Shown here piece by piece: positions 1-6,977 of a stretch of DNA of 37,573 nt. Each line of letters opens with the position of its first letter. Within the stretch, counting starts at the first letter, position 1. The stretch is taken from NCBI RefSeq assembly GCF_010894475.1, contig NZ_JAAIYB010000025.1, positions 1 through 37,573 of the forward strand, read 5' to 3'. Made by a program: the position numbers and the translations under genes. The notes beneath the pieces were generated by a model, which saw only the letters and a program-made list of their open reading frames with translations, did no database searches and was not told the origin of the DNA. The DNA comes from Myxococcus vastator (lineage in GTDB: Bacteria > Myxococcota > Myxococcia > Myxococcales > Myxococcaceae).

Positions 1-1
1 C

Positions 2-1189
2 CGCTGGGGCGTGGTGGGCGGCGCCCTGGCGCTCGTGGCGCTGGCGCTGCTCACGTCGCTGCGTGAGCACCCGGTGCCCGAGGACCTGTCGTCCGGCCGG
101 GACCTGCGCGCGTGGCTGCAGGCGCTGATGGCGTCACCTGGCGTGGAGGCGGTGTTGTGGCCGGGCCGGCTGCTGGTGGCGCCCGCGCTGGCGCGGAGCG
201 TGGATGACTTCCTGCGGGCCCTGCCGCCGGTGTTGGCGCTGCTGGTGGCGCACTACGGCTGGGTGCTCTGGGCCGAAGTCCCGTTCGAGGAGACGGCGGT
301 GGTGCGCGCGGAGTCCCGCTCACGGGAGCGCATGCTGCGTGGCTCGGGGCGGATGACGCGGGTGGGTTCGCTCACGTTGCGCCGTCCGCCGTTCCGGCTG
401 ATGCCGCGCGGCCGTCCGGAGGTGGCGCTCATCTGGAAGAACCTGATTGCGCGCAAGCGGATGGGCGGCGGGTTCGCGGTGTTCCTCGCCTTCATCATCC
501 TGGGCGGTGCCATCGCGGCGATGATGGGCGACACGCGCCTGTTCACGGACACGCGGCGGGTGCTCGGGCCGGTGGCGCTGACGTTGTCGGTGATGCTGAC
601 GGTGGTGGGGCCGAGCGCCTTCCGCATGGACCTGCGGATGGACCTGCCCAAGCTGGACCTGCTGCGCGCCATGCCACTGACGGGGCGGCAGGTGGTGAGC
701 GCGCAACTGGCGGCGTCCTCCCTGGCCCTGGCTTCGTTCCAGCTCGCGCTGTTGGCGGTGGCGCTCGTCCTGGGGCCTGGCGTGGAGGCGTCGCGCCTGG
801 GCGGTTGGTGGTGGCCAGGCGGGTTGGCGCTGGCGTTCCTGCTCCCGGCCGTGTCGCTGTCGGGCCTCTTCGTGCAGAACGCCGCGGTGGTCCTCTTTCC
901 TTCGTGGGTGCCGGCGGACACGGGCGAGCGGGCGCGCGGCATCGAGGCGATGGGCCAGCGCCTGCTGGCCGTCGTGGGCACGGTGGTGGTGATGCTGGTG
1001 GGGTTGATTCCCGCGGGGCTGGTGGCGCTCGTGGTGGGCCTCCCCGTGTCGACGCTGCTGGGCCCCTGGGCCCTGCCCGTGGCGGGCTTCGTCGCGGCGG
1101 CGGTGTTGGTGGGGGAGGTGTGGCTGGGCGTCATGGCGCTGGGCCACGCCTTCGAGCGCCTGGACGTCTCCGAGGACCGGCCGGAGTAG
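2..1189 (+). CDS. Putative ABC-exporter permease subunit, 5' truncated
   Basis: This is the C-terminal part of an integral membrane protein whose start lies before the window; the reading frame is open from base 2. The visible ~395 residues hold several hydrophobic segments: an early one near the left edge, a pair around residues 155-200 after a basic WKNLIARKRMGG stretch, and a cluster over the last ~150 residues. The layout, with a cytoplasmic charged linker followed by WKN-L and paired helices, resembles large 'putative ABC exporter' permeases (ABC-2-like) that work with a separate ATPase. The ATPase gene would be expected upstream, outside the window. The protein ends in an acidic tail. 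The substrate cannot be inferred. The family assignment is moderately sure; that it is a polytopic membrane protein is clear. Confidence 0.65.
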   Translation, partial: RWGVVGGALALVALALLTSLREHPVPEDLSSGRDLRAWLQALMASPGVEAVLWPGRLLVAPALARSVDDFLRALPPVLALLVAHYGWVLWAEVPFEETAVVRAESRSRERMLRGSGRMTRVGSLTLRRPPFRLMPRGRPEVALIWKNLIARKRMGGGFAVFLAFIILGGAIAAMMGDTRLFTDTRRVLGPVALTLSVMLTVVGPSAFRMDLRMDLPKLDLLRAMPLTGRQVVSAQLAASSLALASFQLALLAVALVLGPGVEASRLGGWWWPGGLALAFLLPAVSLSGLFVQNAAVVLFPSWVPADTGERARGIEAMGQRLLAVVGTVVVMLVGLIPAGLVALVVGLPVSTLLGPWALPVAGFVAAAVLVGEVWLGVMALGHAFERLDVSEDRPE

Positions 1190-1283
1190 GTCGCTCCACG
1201 TTCGCTCCTGGACGTGCGCGTGCTTTACGGTGGTGGGGCTCCTGGGCGCGGAGTATCCGGGCCGCTTTCGAGAGGAGACGCGC

Positions 1284-2174
1284 ATGAAGGTGGGATTCAT
1301 TGGCCTGGGCAACATGGGGCTGCCCATGGCGGCGAGCCTGGTGGCCGCGGGGCACGAGCTGACGGTGTGGAACCGCACCGAGTCCAAGGCCGCGCCGTTG
1401 AAGGAGCAGGGGGCGCGCGTCGCCCGCAGCCCCGCGGAGGTGGCGCGCGGCGCGGAGGTCGTCTTCAGCATGCTGGCGGACGACGCGGCCGTGACGTCGG
1501 CGGTGTTCGGTCAGGACGGGCTCCAGGCGGGCCTGGCGCCAGGCGCCGTGCACGTCTCGTCGAGCACGCTCTCCGTGGCGCTGTCCGAACGGTTGGCGCA
1601 GGCGCATGCGAGCGCCGGTCAGCGGTATCTCTCCGCGCCGGTGTTCGGCCGTCCCACCGCGGCGGCCTCGAAGCAGCTGTGGGTGGTGGCCGCCGGCCCG
1701 AAGCAGGACGTGGACCGCTGCCGCCCGCTGCTGGAGGCGCTGGGGCGCGGCCTCACCGTGTTGGGGGACCGTGCCCCGGCGGCCAACGTGGTGAAGCTGT
1801 CGGGAAACTTCCTCATCGCGTCGATGATGGAGGCGCTCGCCGAGTCCTTCGCCCTGACGCGCAAGTCGGGCATCGAGCCGAAGGTGTTCCTGGAGGTCTT
1901 CCAGTCCGTCTTCGCGCGCTCGCCCATCTTCGAGGGGTACGCGCAGCTCATCGCGGAGGAGAAGTACAGCCCGGCGGGCTTCAAGATGAGGCTGGGGCTC
2001 AAGGACGTGGAGCTCGTCCTGGACGCGGCGCGCACCGAAGAGGTGCCCATGCCGCTGGCCAGCCTGGTGAAGGACCAGCTCCTGGGAGGCGTCGCGCAGG
2101 GCCACGGCGACTTGGACTGGTCCGCGCTGGGGGCGCTCGTCGCCGAACGGGCCGGGTTGAAGCAGGGCGGCTGA
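1284..2174 (+). CDS. NAD(P)-dependent beta-hydroxyacid dehydrogenase (GLYR/3-hydroxyisobutyrate dehydrogenase family)
   Basis: The 296-residue protein has the beta-hydroxyacid dehydrogenase layout: an N-terminal Rossmann domain with GLGNMG at residues 7-12, a WNRT segment at 29-32 after the second strand, a substrate-loop SSSTLS at 92-97, APVFGRP at 118-124, and the catalytic lysine K171 in the KLSGNF helix. In this family an NRT motif after strand 2 is associated with NADPH preference, which favours a glyoxylate/succinic-semialdehyde reductase-like role over classical NAD-dependent 3-hydroxyisobutyrate dehydrogenase; the substrate is inferred only. The ATG at 1284 was chosen over an in-frame GTG at 1230 because AGAGGAG (1271-1277) lies 6 bases upstream and the Rossmann strand starts at residue 2. 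The gene stands alone, convergent with the susD-like gene. Confidence 0.9.
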   Translation: MKVGFIGLGNMGLPMAASLVAAGHELTVWNRTESKAAPLKEQGARVARSPAEVARGAEVVFSMLADDAAVTSAVFGQDGLQAGLAPGAVHVSSSTLSVALSERLAQAHASAGQRYLSAPVFGRPTAAASKQLWVVAAGPKQDVDRCRPLLEALGRGLTVLGDRAPAANVVKLSGNFLIASMMEALAESFALTRKSGIEPKVFLEVFQSVFARSPIFEGYAQLIAEEKYSPAGFKMRLGLKDVELVLDAARTEEVPMPLASLVKDQLLGGVAQGHGDLDWSALGALVAERAGLKQGG

Positions 2175-2182
2175 GCGCCCGC

Positions 2183-2219
2183 GCTCCAGGTGCACGCCCG
2201 ACTGCCGCGCACCTGGAGC
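2183..2219. terminator. Bidirectional hairpin terminator between convergent genes
   Basis: A perfect 11-bp inverted repeat (GCTCCAGGTGC at 2183-2193, GCACCTGGAGC at 2209-2219) with a 15-base loop lies between the stop of the dehydrogenase and the stop of the susD-like gene. It is followed on the + strand by TTCAAGAATT, a weak T/A-rich tail. Position and symmetry suit a terminator serving both converging genes. Confidence 0.65.
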
Positions 2220-2240
2220 TTCAAGAATTGCGAGGAGCGC

Positions 2241-3584
2241 CTACTGTCGCGCGTCCATCTCCGCCGCGGGGATGGGGAAGCGCTCGTGGGGCGCGATTTC
2301 GGCATCAATCTCGCGCGGGAGCGTGTCGAGTCGCCCGTAGCGCCGCAGGTCAATCCAACGGTGGCCGCCTTCGAACAGGAGTGAGAACCGCTTCTGCTTC
2401 AGCAGTTCGTCCAGCGCGTTGTCCTCGGTGATGTCCAGCTTCGGGGGCAGCCGGCCTGAGGTGGTGCGGATGAAGTTGAGGTCGTCCGCGGCAGGTCCGA
2501 AGTTCCTCTCACCGATGTTGGCCTCCGCGCGCAGGAGGATGAGCTCCTCGTTGCGGATGATGGGCACGGGGGAGTTGTTCGAGGGGTAGATGCGGAAGCG
2601 CCACTCCGTTCGCAGCTTTCCGCCCGCCTCGGTCTTGGCCTCGGCCAAGCGCGTGAGCTTCCGGTTGACGCGGTCATCCACGGTGCCGTCCTCCTGGAGC
2701 TCCGCGTCGGTGACGTTCGACGGGTGGGCGTAGACGTTGACGCTGATGAGGCCGTTGTCGGTGTCGCCGGAGTTCGTCCCATAGGCGTGGAAGACGCCCT
2801 GGTCCAACGGCGCGCTCTGATTGAGGAAGGACTGGCTCAGGGCGGTGAGCGCCTCGGCGTAGCGTCCGCGGTACACCGCCACCCGCGCGGCGAGCGCGCG
2901 GTTGAACTGCTGGAACGTCGTGGGCGTGTTGAATCCGGCGAAGCCCGGGCTGAGCTGGAAGGGGAAGGCGTCCCCCGCGTTCGCCAGGTGGGCATGGCCC
3001 TCGTCGAGCAGCGCGGCGATGCGCTCGAACACGGCCTCCTTGCCGACGATGGGAGCCAGTTCGCCAATGGGCAGGTTGACGTCGATGGGGGCCCCGTGGG
3101 TGTCCCGTGTGTTGATGACCACGAGGAAGTCCAGGGCTTGAATCGTCTTCGCGAAGCCGCGGAGGCCTTCCTTCTCTGCGTCGGGCGTGTTGGGGACCTT
3201 GTCCAGGGAGTCCAGCAGCGCGTTGGCGTTGCGGATGTTCAGGTAGGGGTTGGTCCAGTGATTGCCGCCGAACGCCGGGCCGCCGGGGTCCAGGGTAGGG
3301 CCCAGCAGTTCGTTGACGGAGCGCGGGTCCGAGGGGTCGAAGACATACGCTTCGCGTCCGATGATGCCGAGTTGGGCCACGTAGCCGTTGGGCGCGGCGA
3401 CGCCAGCGCGGTGGCCGACGAGCAGGCCCGTGGCGGCGGTGAGCACCGCGGGACGCGTGGGCCGCTCCCGGAAGTCATCGAGGCTGGGGTTGTTCAGGTC
3501 CGGGACGTCCATGCTCCCGCAGCCGCTCAGGCCCAGGACAGTGAAGAGCCCCACGAAGGTCTTCTTGGTCAGTTGGATGGTCAT
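2241..3584 (-). CDS. SusD/RagB-family outer-membrane lipoprotein
   Basis: The 447-residue protein is a predicted surface lipoprotein: basic start, hydrophobic stretch, and a lipobox LSGC with the lipidated cysteine at residue 22. The mature protein shows SusD-family traits: an RNANALL segment in the N-terminal helical region, TPR-like helices around ARVAVYRGRYAEAL, and the typical C-terminal sequence RWIDLRRYGR near a final AEIAPHERFPIP. SusD proteins cap a partner SusC channel and bind the ligand before uptake. The partner is encoded just upstream with only 3 bases between stop and start, so the two form an operon. No glycoside hydrolase, peptidase or anti-sigma gene accompanies them, so the ligand is unknown. 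The length is slightly below the usual 480-600. Confidence 0.9.
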   Translation of the reverse strand: MTIQLTKKTFVGLFTVLGLSGCGSMDVPDLNNPSLDDFRERPTRPAVLTAATGLLVGHRAGVAAPNGYVAQLGIIGREAYVFDPSDPRSVNELLGPTLDPGGPAFGGNHWTNPYLNIRNANALLDSLDKVPNTPDAEKEGLRGFAKTIQALDFLVVINTRDTHGAPIDVNLPIGELAPIVGKEAVFERIAALLDEGHAHLANAGDAFPFQLSPGFAGFNTPTTFQQFNRALAARVAVYRGRYAEALTALSQSFLNQSAPLDQGVFHAYGTNSGDTDNGLISVNVYAHPSNVTDAELQEDGTVDDRVNRKLTRLAEAKTEAGGKLRTEWRFRIYPSNNSPVPIIRNEELILLRAEANIGERNFGPAADDLNFIRTTSGRLPPKLDITEDNALDELLKQKRFSLLFEGGHRWIDLRRYGRLDTLPREIDAEIAPHERFPIPAAEMDARQ

Positions 3585-3587
3585 GGC

Positions 3588-6500
3588 TCAGAACCCGACG
3601 TCGATGGAGGTCCAGAAACTACGGCTGGGAGGGAAGGGGGCCACGTCCACGTTGCGGGCGATGGGCTGGTTGCCGAAGTTGCTCACCTCCGGATCCAACC
3701 CGGAGTAGCCGGTGAACATGAGGAGGTTGCGTCCACTCAGACTGAGCCGGGCGGACTTCACCGCGGGAACCATGGACACCCAGTCCTTGGGCAACTGGTA
3801 CATGAAGGTCACCTCACGCAGCTTGAGGAAGCTGGCGTCCTCCAAGTAGGCGCTCGCGTGCGTCCGTTGCCGGACGAGCCGCTCGCGACCGCCCGTCGTG
3901 AAGTCGGGTGACGTGCCAGCGTCGTCGTAGATGTAGCGCGTCAGGTTGATGACGTCGCTGCCCTGCTGCCAGTCGAACAGGAAGGACAGGCTGAAGTCCC
4001 GGTACTTGAGGCTGTTGGTGAAGGACATGCGGAAGGTGGGCTCGGTGTCGCCAATCTTCCGGACAATCGGGCGGCCGTTCTCGTCGACGCCGTCGTTGCC
4101 GACAATCTGCGTGGCTGTCGCGCCTTCCTCGATGCGGAAGGCGCCCAGGCCGGTGCCGAACCCGCCAGCGAGGAACGCGGGAACAGGCAGGTCCGTCACC
4201 CGGCTGCGGTTGAGGGCGAACGTCGCGCCGCTGGTCCACTCGAAGCCGCCGCGCACGGGCGTCACCTGGAGCATGGCCTCGACGCCACGGTTGCGCAGCG
4301 AGCCGCCGTTGAAGATCTGCGTGGTGAAGCCACCGGACGGGGCCAGGGCGCGTTGCAGCAGCAGGTCGCTGATGTTGCGCTGGTAGATGGACACTTCCGC
4401 GACCACGTCGCCGCCGAACAGGAGGGCGTCCACGCCGGCTTCAAGCTCGCGCTGCCGCTCTGGCTGGATGTTCGGGTCACCCGCGATGCCGGTGCCCACC
4501 AGACCCGGGCTGCCGGCGATGTTTCCGGTGGCGCGCAGGCCGTTGAACTTCATGCCGTACAGCGGCAGGTTGCCTGTCTCGCCGTAGGCCGCGCGGACCT
4601 TGAATTCGTTCACCTTCGGGTGGAACGAGGGGATCCGGTAGGCGGTGGCCAGCTTCGGGTACAGGAACAGCGCGTTGGGGTTGCCGTTGGCGCTGCTCTG
4701 CTCGGCGCGCAGCGCGCCCACCAGCGTCAGCCGCTGGTCCAGCATGAGCACCTCCTCCTGGACGTAGTAGCCCCGGTCCCTCACCAGCGAGCGGTTCTGC
4801 CGCAGGCTGACCACGGTGCCGCTGTCCACGTTCTGCTGACCCGCGTTCAGGTTCTTGCTGACGATGTAGACGGAGTCGATGTTGCGCTCTTCGAACTGGA
4901 GGCCGCCAGACGTGGTCGCCACGATGCTGCCCGACGTGGGCTTGTAGGTGTGCACCAGGTTCAGGCCGGAGTTCAGGTTGCGCACCTGGCTGGTGCCGAA
5001 GAGCGACGAGCCCGGAAGACCGTCATCCAGCGGCTCGAAGTTCAGCTCGGGTGGGAAGAAGAGCGAGTTCTCTTGCTGGAAGCGGTCCACGCCCGCGTTG
5101 GCCAGCACGCGCAGGTGGTGGGCCTCTGTCTTCCACAGGTGCCACGTCAGGTCGCCGGACCCGATGAAGCGCCACACATTCTCGTCGTTCTTCACCAGCG
5201 CGGCCGTCTGCAGCGGGTTGGCGCGGTTCGAGAGGAAGGGATTCTGAGGGTACACGCCGTCCGAGTTGGCCTCCAGCGGGAGGAACTCCGGCGCGCGCGG
5301 CAGCACCATGTAGTTGCTGATGCTCGCGTTGTCGTTGTTCGTCAGGCCGCGCTGGCCCAGGGAGTGAATCAGGTTGGTGGCGACGTTGACCTCCACCGCC
5401 TCACCCAGCTTCTGGCCCAGGTTCAGCCGGAACGACTGCTTCTCGTACCCGGTGTTGGCGATGATGCCTTCGTCGTTCTTGATCATCGCCGACGCGAAGT
5501 ACTTCGTGTTGCCCGTCACGCCGCTGACGCTGGCCAGCGTCTCCGAGGACAAGTCGCGGCGGCCAGCCAGGGCGGACTCGTGGTCGAACCGGCGCCCCTC
5601 CACGTAGTACTGGGTCGCGGCCTCGCCGAACGTGTCGCGCACCTCGTCCACGCTGTTGAAGCGGCGGGTGCCAATCGTGTTGGCCAGCGTGTACATGCCC
5701 AGGCGCTGCGTCACCGCGAACTCCGGCTCGCTGGAGCGGCCCCGCTTGGTGTTGATGATGACCACGCCGTTGGCGGCCTTGGAGCCGTAGATGGCGGCGG
5801 CGGACGCGCCCTTGAGGACCTCGATGCTCTCGATGTCGTTGGGGTTGATGTCCGCGATGCGGTTGACCTGGTTGTCCTGGGTGGGGTTCGCGTTGGCGCC
5901 GGCCACGGACTCGGTGACGGCGAACACACCGGAGGCGATGGCCACGTCGCTGACGAGCACCCCGTCGATGACGTAGAGCGGGGCGGAGGAGCCGTTGATG
6001 GTGGACACGCCGCGCAGCCGGAGCTGGAGGCCGCCACCGGGCGCGCCGCCGTTGCTCTGGATGTTGGCGCCAGCGACCTTGCCCTGGAGGGCCTGGTCCA
6101 CCGTCTGGGCGGGGGCGCGGTTGATCTCCTCTGCGTTCACCGAGGCCACCGAGTTGGCCAGGTTCTTTCGCGCTACTTCACTGGCGCGGCCCACCACGAC
6201 CATCTCCTCCGAGAAGATGTTCTCCAGCGCGACCTCCACGGTGCGCTGGTTGGCGCCAATCTGCACCTCCCGCTCGCCGTAGTCCTGGCTGGAGAAGAGC
6301 AGCGTCACCGCGCGGGCGGGCACGTTGGGCAGGGTGAAGGTGCCGTCCAGCTCCGTCTCCACGCCCTGGGTGGTGCCCTTGATGATGACGCGCACCAGGG
6401 GCAGTCCCTCGTTGGTGAGGCGGTCGGCGACGCGGCCCTTCACCGTGCGCCCGCTCACTGGCGCGGGGGCCATGGGCGCCGGCTGTGGCGCGGGAGCCGC

Positions 6501-6611
6501 CGGTGTCTGTGTTTCGGGAACAGGCGGCGCGCTATTCGCGTCTTGCGCCAGCGTTTCCAACGAGAAGAGTGCAAACACGCACCCCGGAATCAACGCCCTT
6601 CTCAGCGTCAT
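3588..6611 (-). CDS. SusC/RagA-family TonB-linked outer-membrane transporter
   Basis: The 1007-residue protein has, in order, a signal peptide (about 1-23), a Pro/Ala-rich linker (29-52), a carboxypeptidase-regulatory-like beta-sandwich (56-128), a TonB-box-like EEMVVVG (135-141), a plug domain (about 145-290) with RLRGVSTING and IDGV and ending ASAAAIYGSKAANGVVIINTKRG-type sequence, and a long 22-strand-type barrel ending in a C-terminal phenylalanine. This is the SusC/RagA architecture, an energised importer paired with SusD. AGGA (complement of 6616-6619) sits 4-5 bases before the ATG. It leads a two-gene operon with the susD-like gene. The pairing is a hallmark of Bacteroidota and some Gemmatimonadota, so horizontal origin is possible; codon use nonetheless looks like that of its neighbours. 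Confidence 0.93.
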   Translation of the reverse strand: MTLRRALIPGCVFALFSLETLAQDANSAPPVPETQTPAAPAPQPAPMAPAPVSGRTVKGRVADRLTNEGLPLVRVIIKGTTQGVETELDGTFTLPNVPARAVTLLFSSQDYGEREVQIGANQRTVEVALENIFSEEMVVVGRASEVARKNLANSVASVNAEEINRAPAQTVDQALQGKVAGANIQSNGGAPGGGLQLRLRGVSTINGSSAPLYVIDGVLVSDVAIASGVFAVTESVAGANANPTQDNQVNRIADINPNDIESIEVLKGASAAAIYGSKAANGVVIINTKRGRSSEPEFAVTQRLGMYTLANTIGTRRFNSVDEVRDTFGEAATQYYVEGRRFDHESALAGRRDLSSETLASVSGVTGNTKYFASAMIKNDEGIIANTGYEKQSFRLNLGQKLGEAVEVNVATNLIHSLGQRGLTNNDNASISNYMVLPRAPEFLPLEANSDGVYPQNPFLSNRANPLQTAALVKNDENVWRFIGSGDLTWHLWKTEAHHLRVLANAGVDRFQQENSLFFPPELNFEPLDDGLPGSSLFGTSQVRNLNSGLNLVHTYKPTSGSIVATTSGGLQFEERNIDSVYIVSKNLNAGQQNVDSGTVVSLRQNRSLVRDRGYYVQEEVLMLDQRLTLVGALRAEQSSANGNPNALFLYPKLATAYRIPSFHPKVNEFKVRAAYGETGNLPLYGMKFNGLRATGNIAGSPGLVGTGIAGDPNIQPERQRELEAGVDALLFGGDVVAEVSIYQRNISDLLLQRALAPSGGFTTQIFNGGSLRNRGVEAMLQVTPVRGGFEWTSGATFALNRSRVTDLPVPAFLAGGFGTGLGAFRIEEGATATQIVGNDGVDENGRPIVRKIGDTEPTFRMSFTNSLKYRDFSLSFLFDWQQGSDVINLTRYIYDDAGTSPDFTTGGRERLVRQRTHASAYLEDASFLKLREVTFMYQLPKDWVSMVPAVKSARLSLSGRNLLMFTGYSGLDPEVSNFGNQPIARNVDVAPFPPSRSFWTSIDVGF

Positions 6612-6977
6612 TCAATCCTCACTCGCTGCGGATGGACGGCTCCCCCCAAGGCAGGATGCCGGTGAGGGGAATCGTCACCGGGTCAACGATTGGCCGTCAA
6701 CGGCATATCCTCACTTTTGATGTTAATCTTTGAATCCAGGTTGACGAGAATGTTTGCCCGGAGCTGGAGCTTGAGGGACTCGCGTCTGTCATCAGCGGGC
6801 GCGCAGCGCGTCACCGGCTGCGGCTGCGGGGCAGTCGTTGGAGGGCCGAGGAAGGCGGCCGGTGCCCCGGGGGCATCCCCGTCAGCCGACCCTGGGGCCG
6901 CCGTCCGTTCAGGACGGATTTGTCCCGGCAAGACTAGTTGCCCGGGGCACGTCCCTCCTCTAAGAGACTCGATAGAT
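6612..6977. other. 366-bp divergent intergenic region between the SusC-like gene and leuS
   Basis: This is the only stretch over 300 bases without a gene. The left half is AT-rich for this genome (about 6700-6770, with TTTTGATGTTAATC) and probably carries the susCD promoter. A direct repeat GTCAACG at 6682-6688 and 6696-6702 (spacing 14; CGTTGAC on the susCD strand) could be a regulator site or include a -35 element. The right half is GC-rich and can fold (see the leader entry). No credible small ORF with a ribosome site was seen. Confidence 0.6.
6862..6950 (+). promoter_or_regulatory. Candidate structured leader RNA of leuS
   Basis: A perfect 10-bp inverted repeat, GTGCCCCGGG (6862-6871) and CCCGGGGCAC (6941-6950), encloses a second hairpin CCGTCC/GGACGG (6901-6906 with 6912-6917, 5-base loop, then ATTTG) and a possible CCCC/GGGG helix (6877-6880 with 6894-6897). 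Together they could form a three-way junction ending 27 bases before the leuS start. CCCTCCTC at 6953-6960 follows, itself resembling an anti-Shine-Dalgarno sequence. No T-box consensus was found. That this is a regulatory RNA is inference. Confidence 0.35.

Noticed and set aside
6862..6977. T-box riboswitch before leuS
   Set aside because: No AGGGUGG-type T-box sequence or clear specifier loop was found, so only a generic structured leader is proposed.
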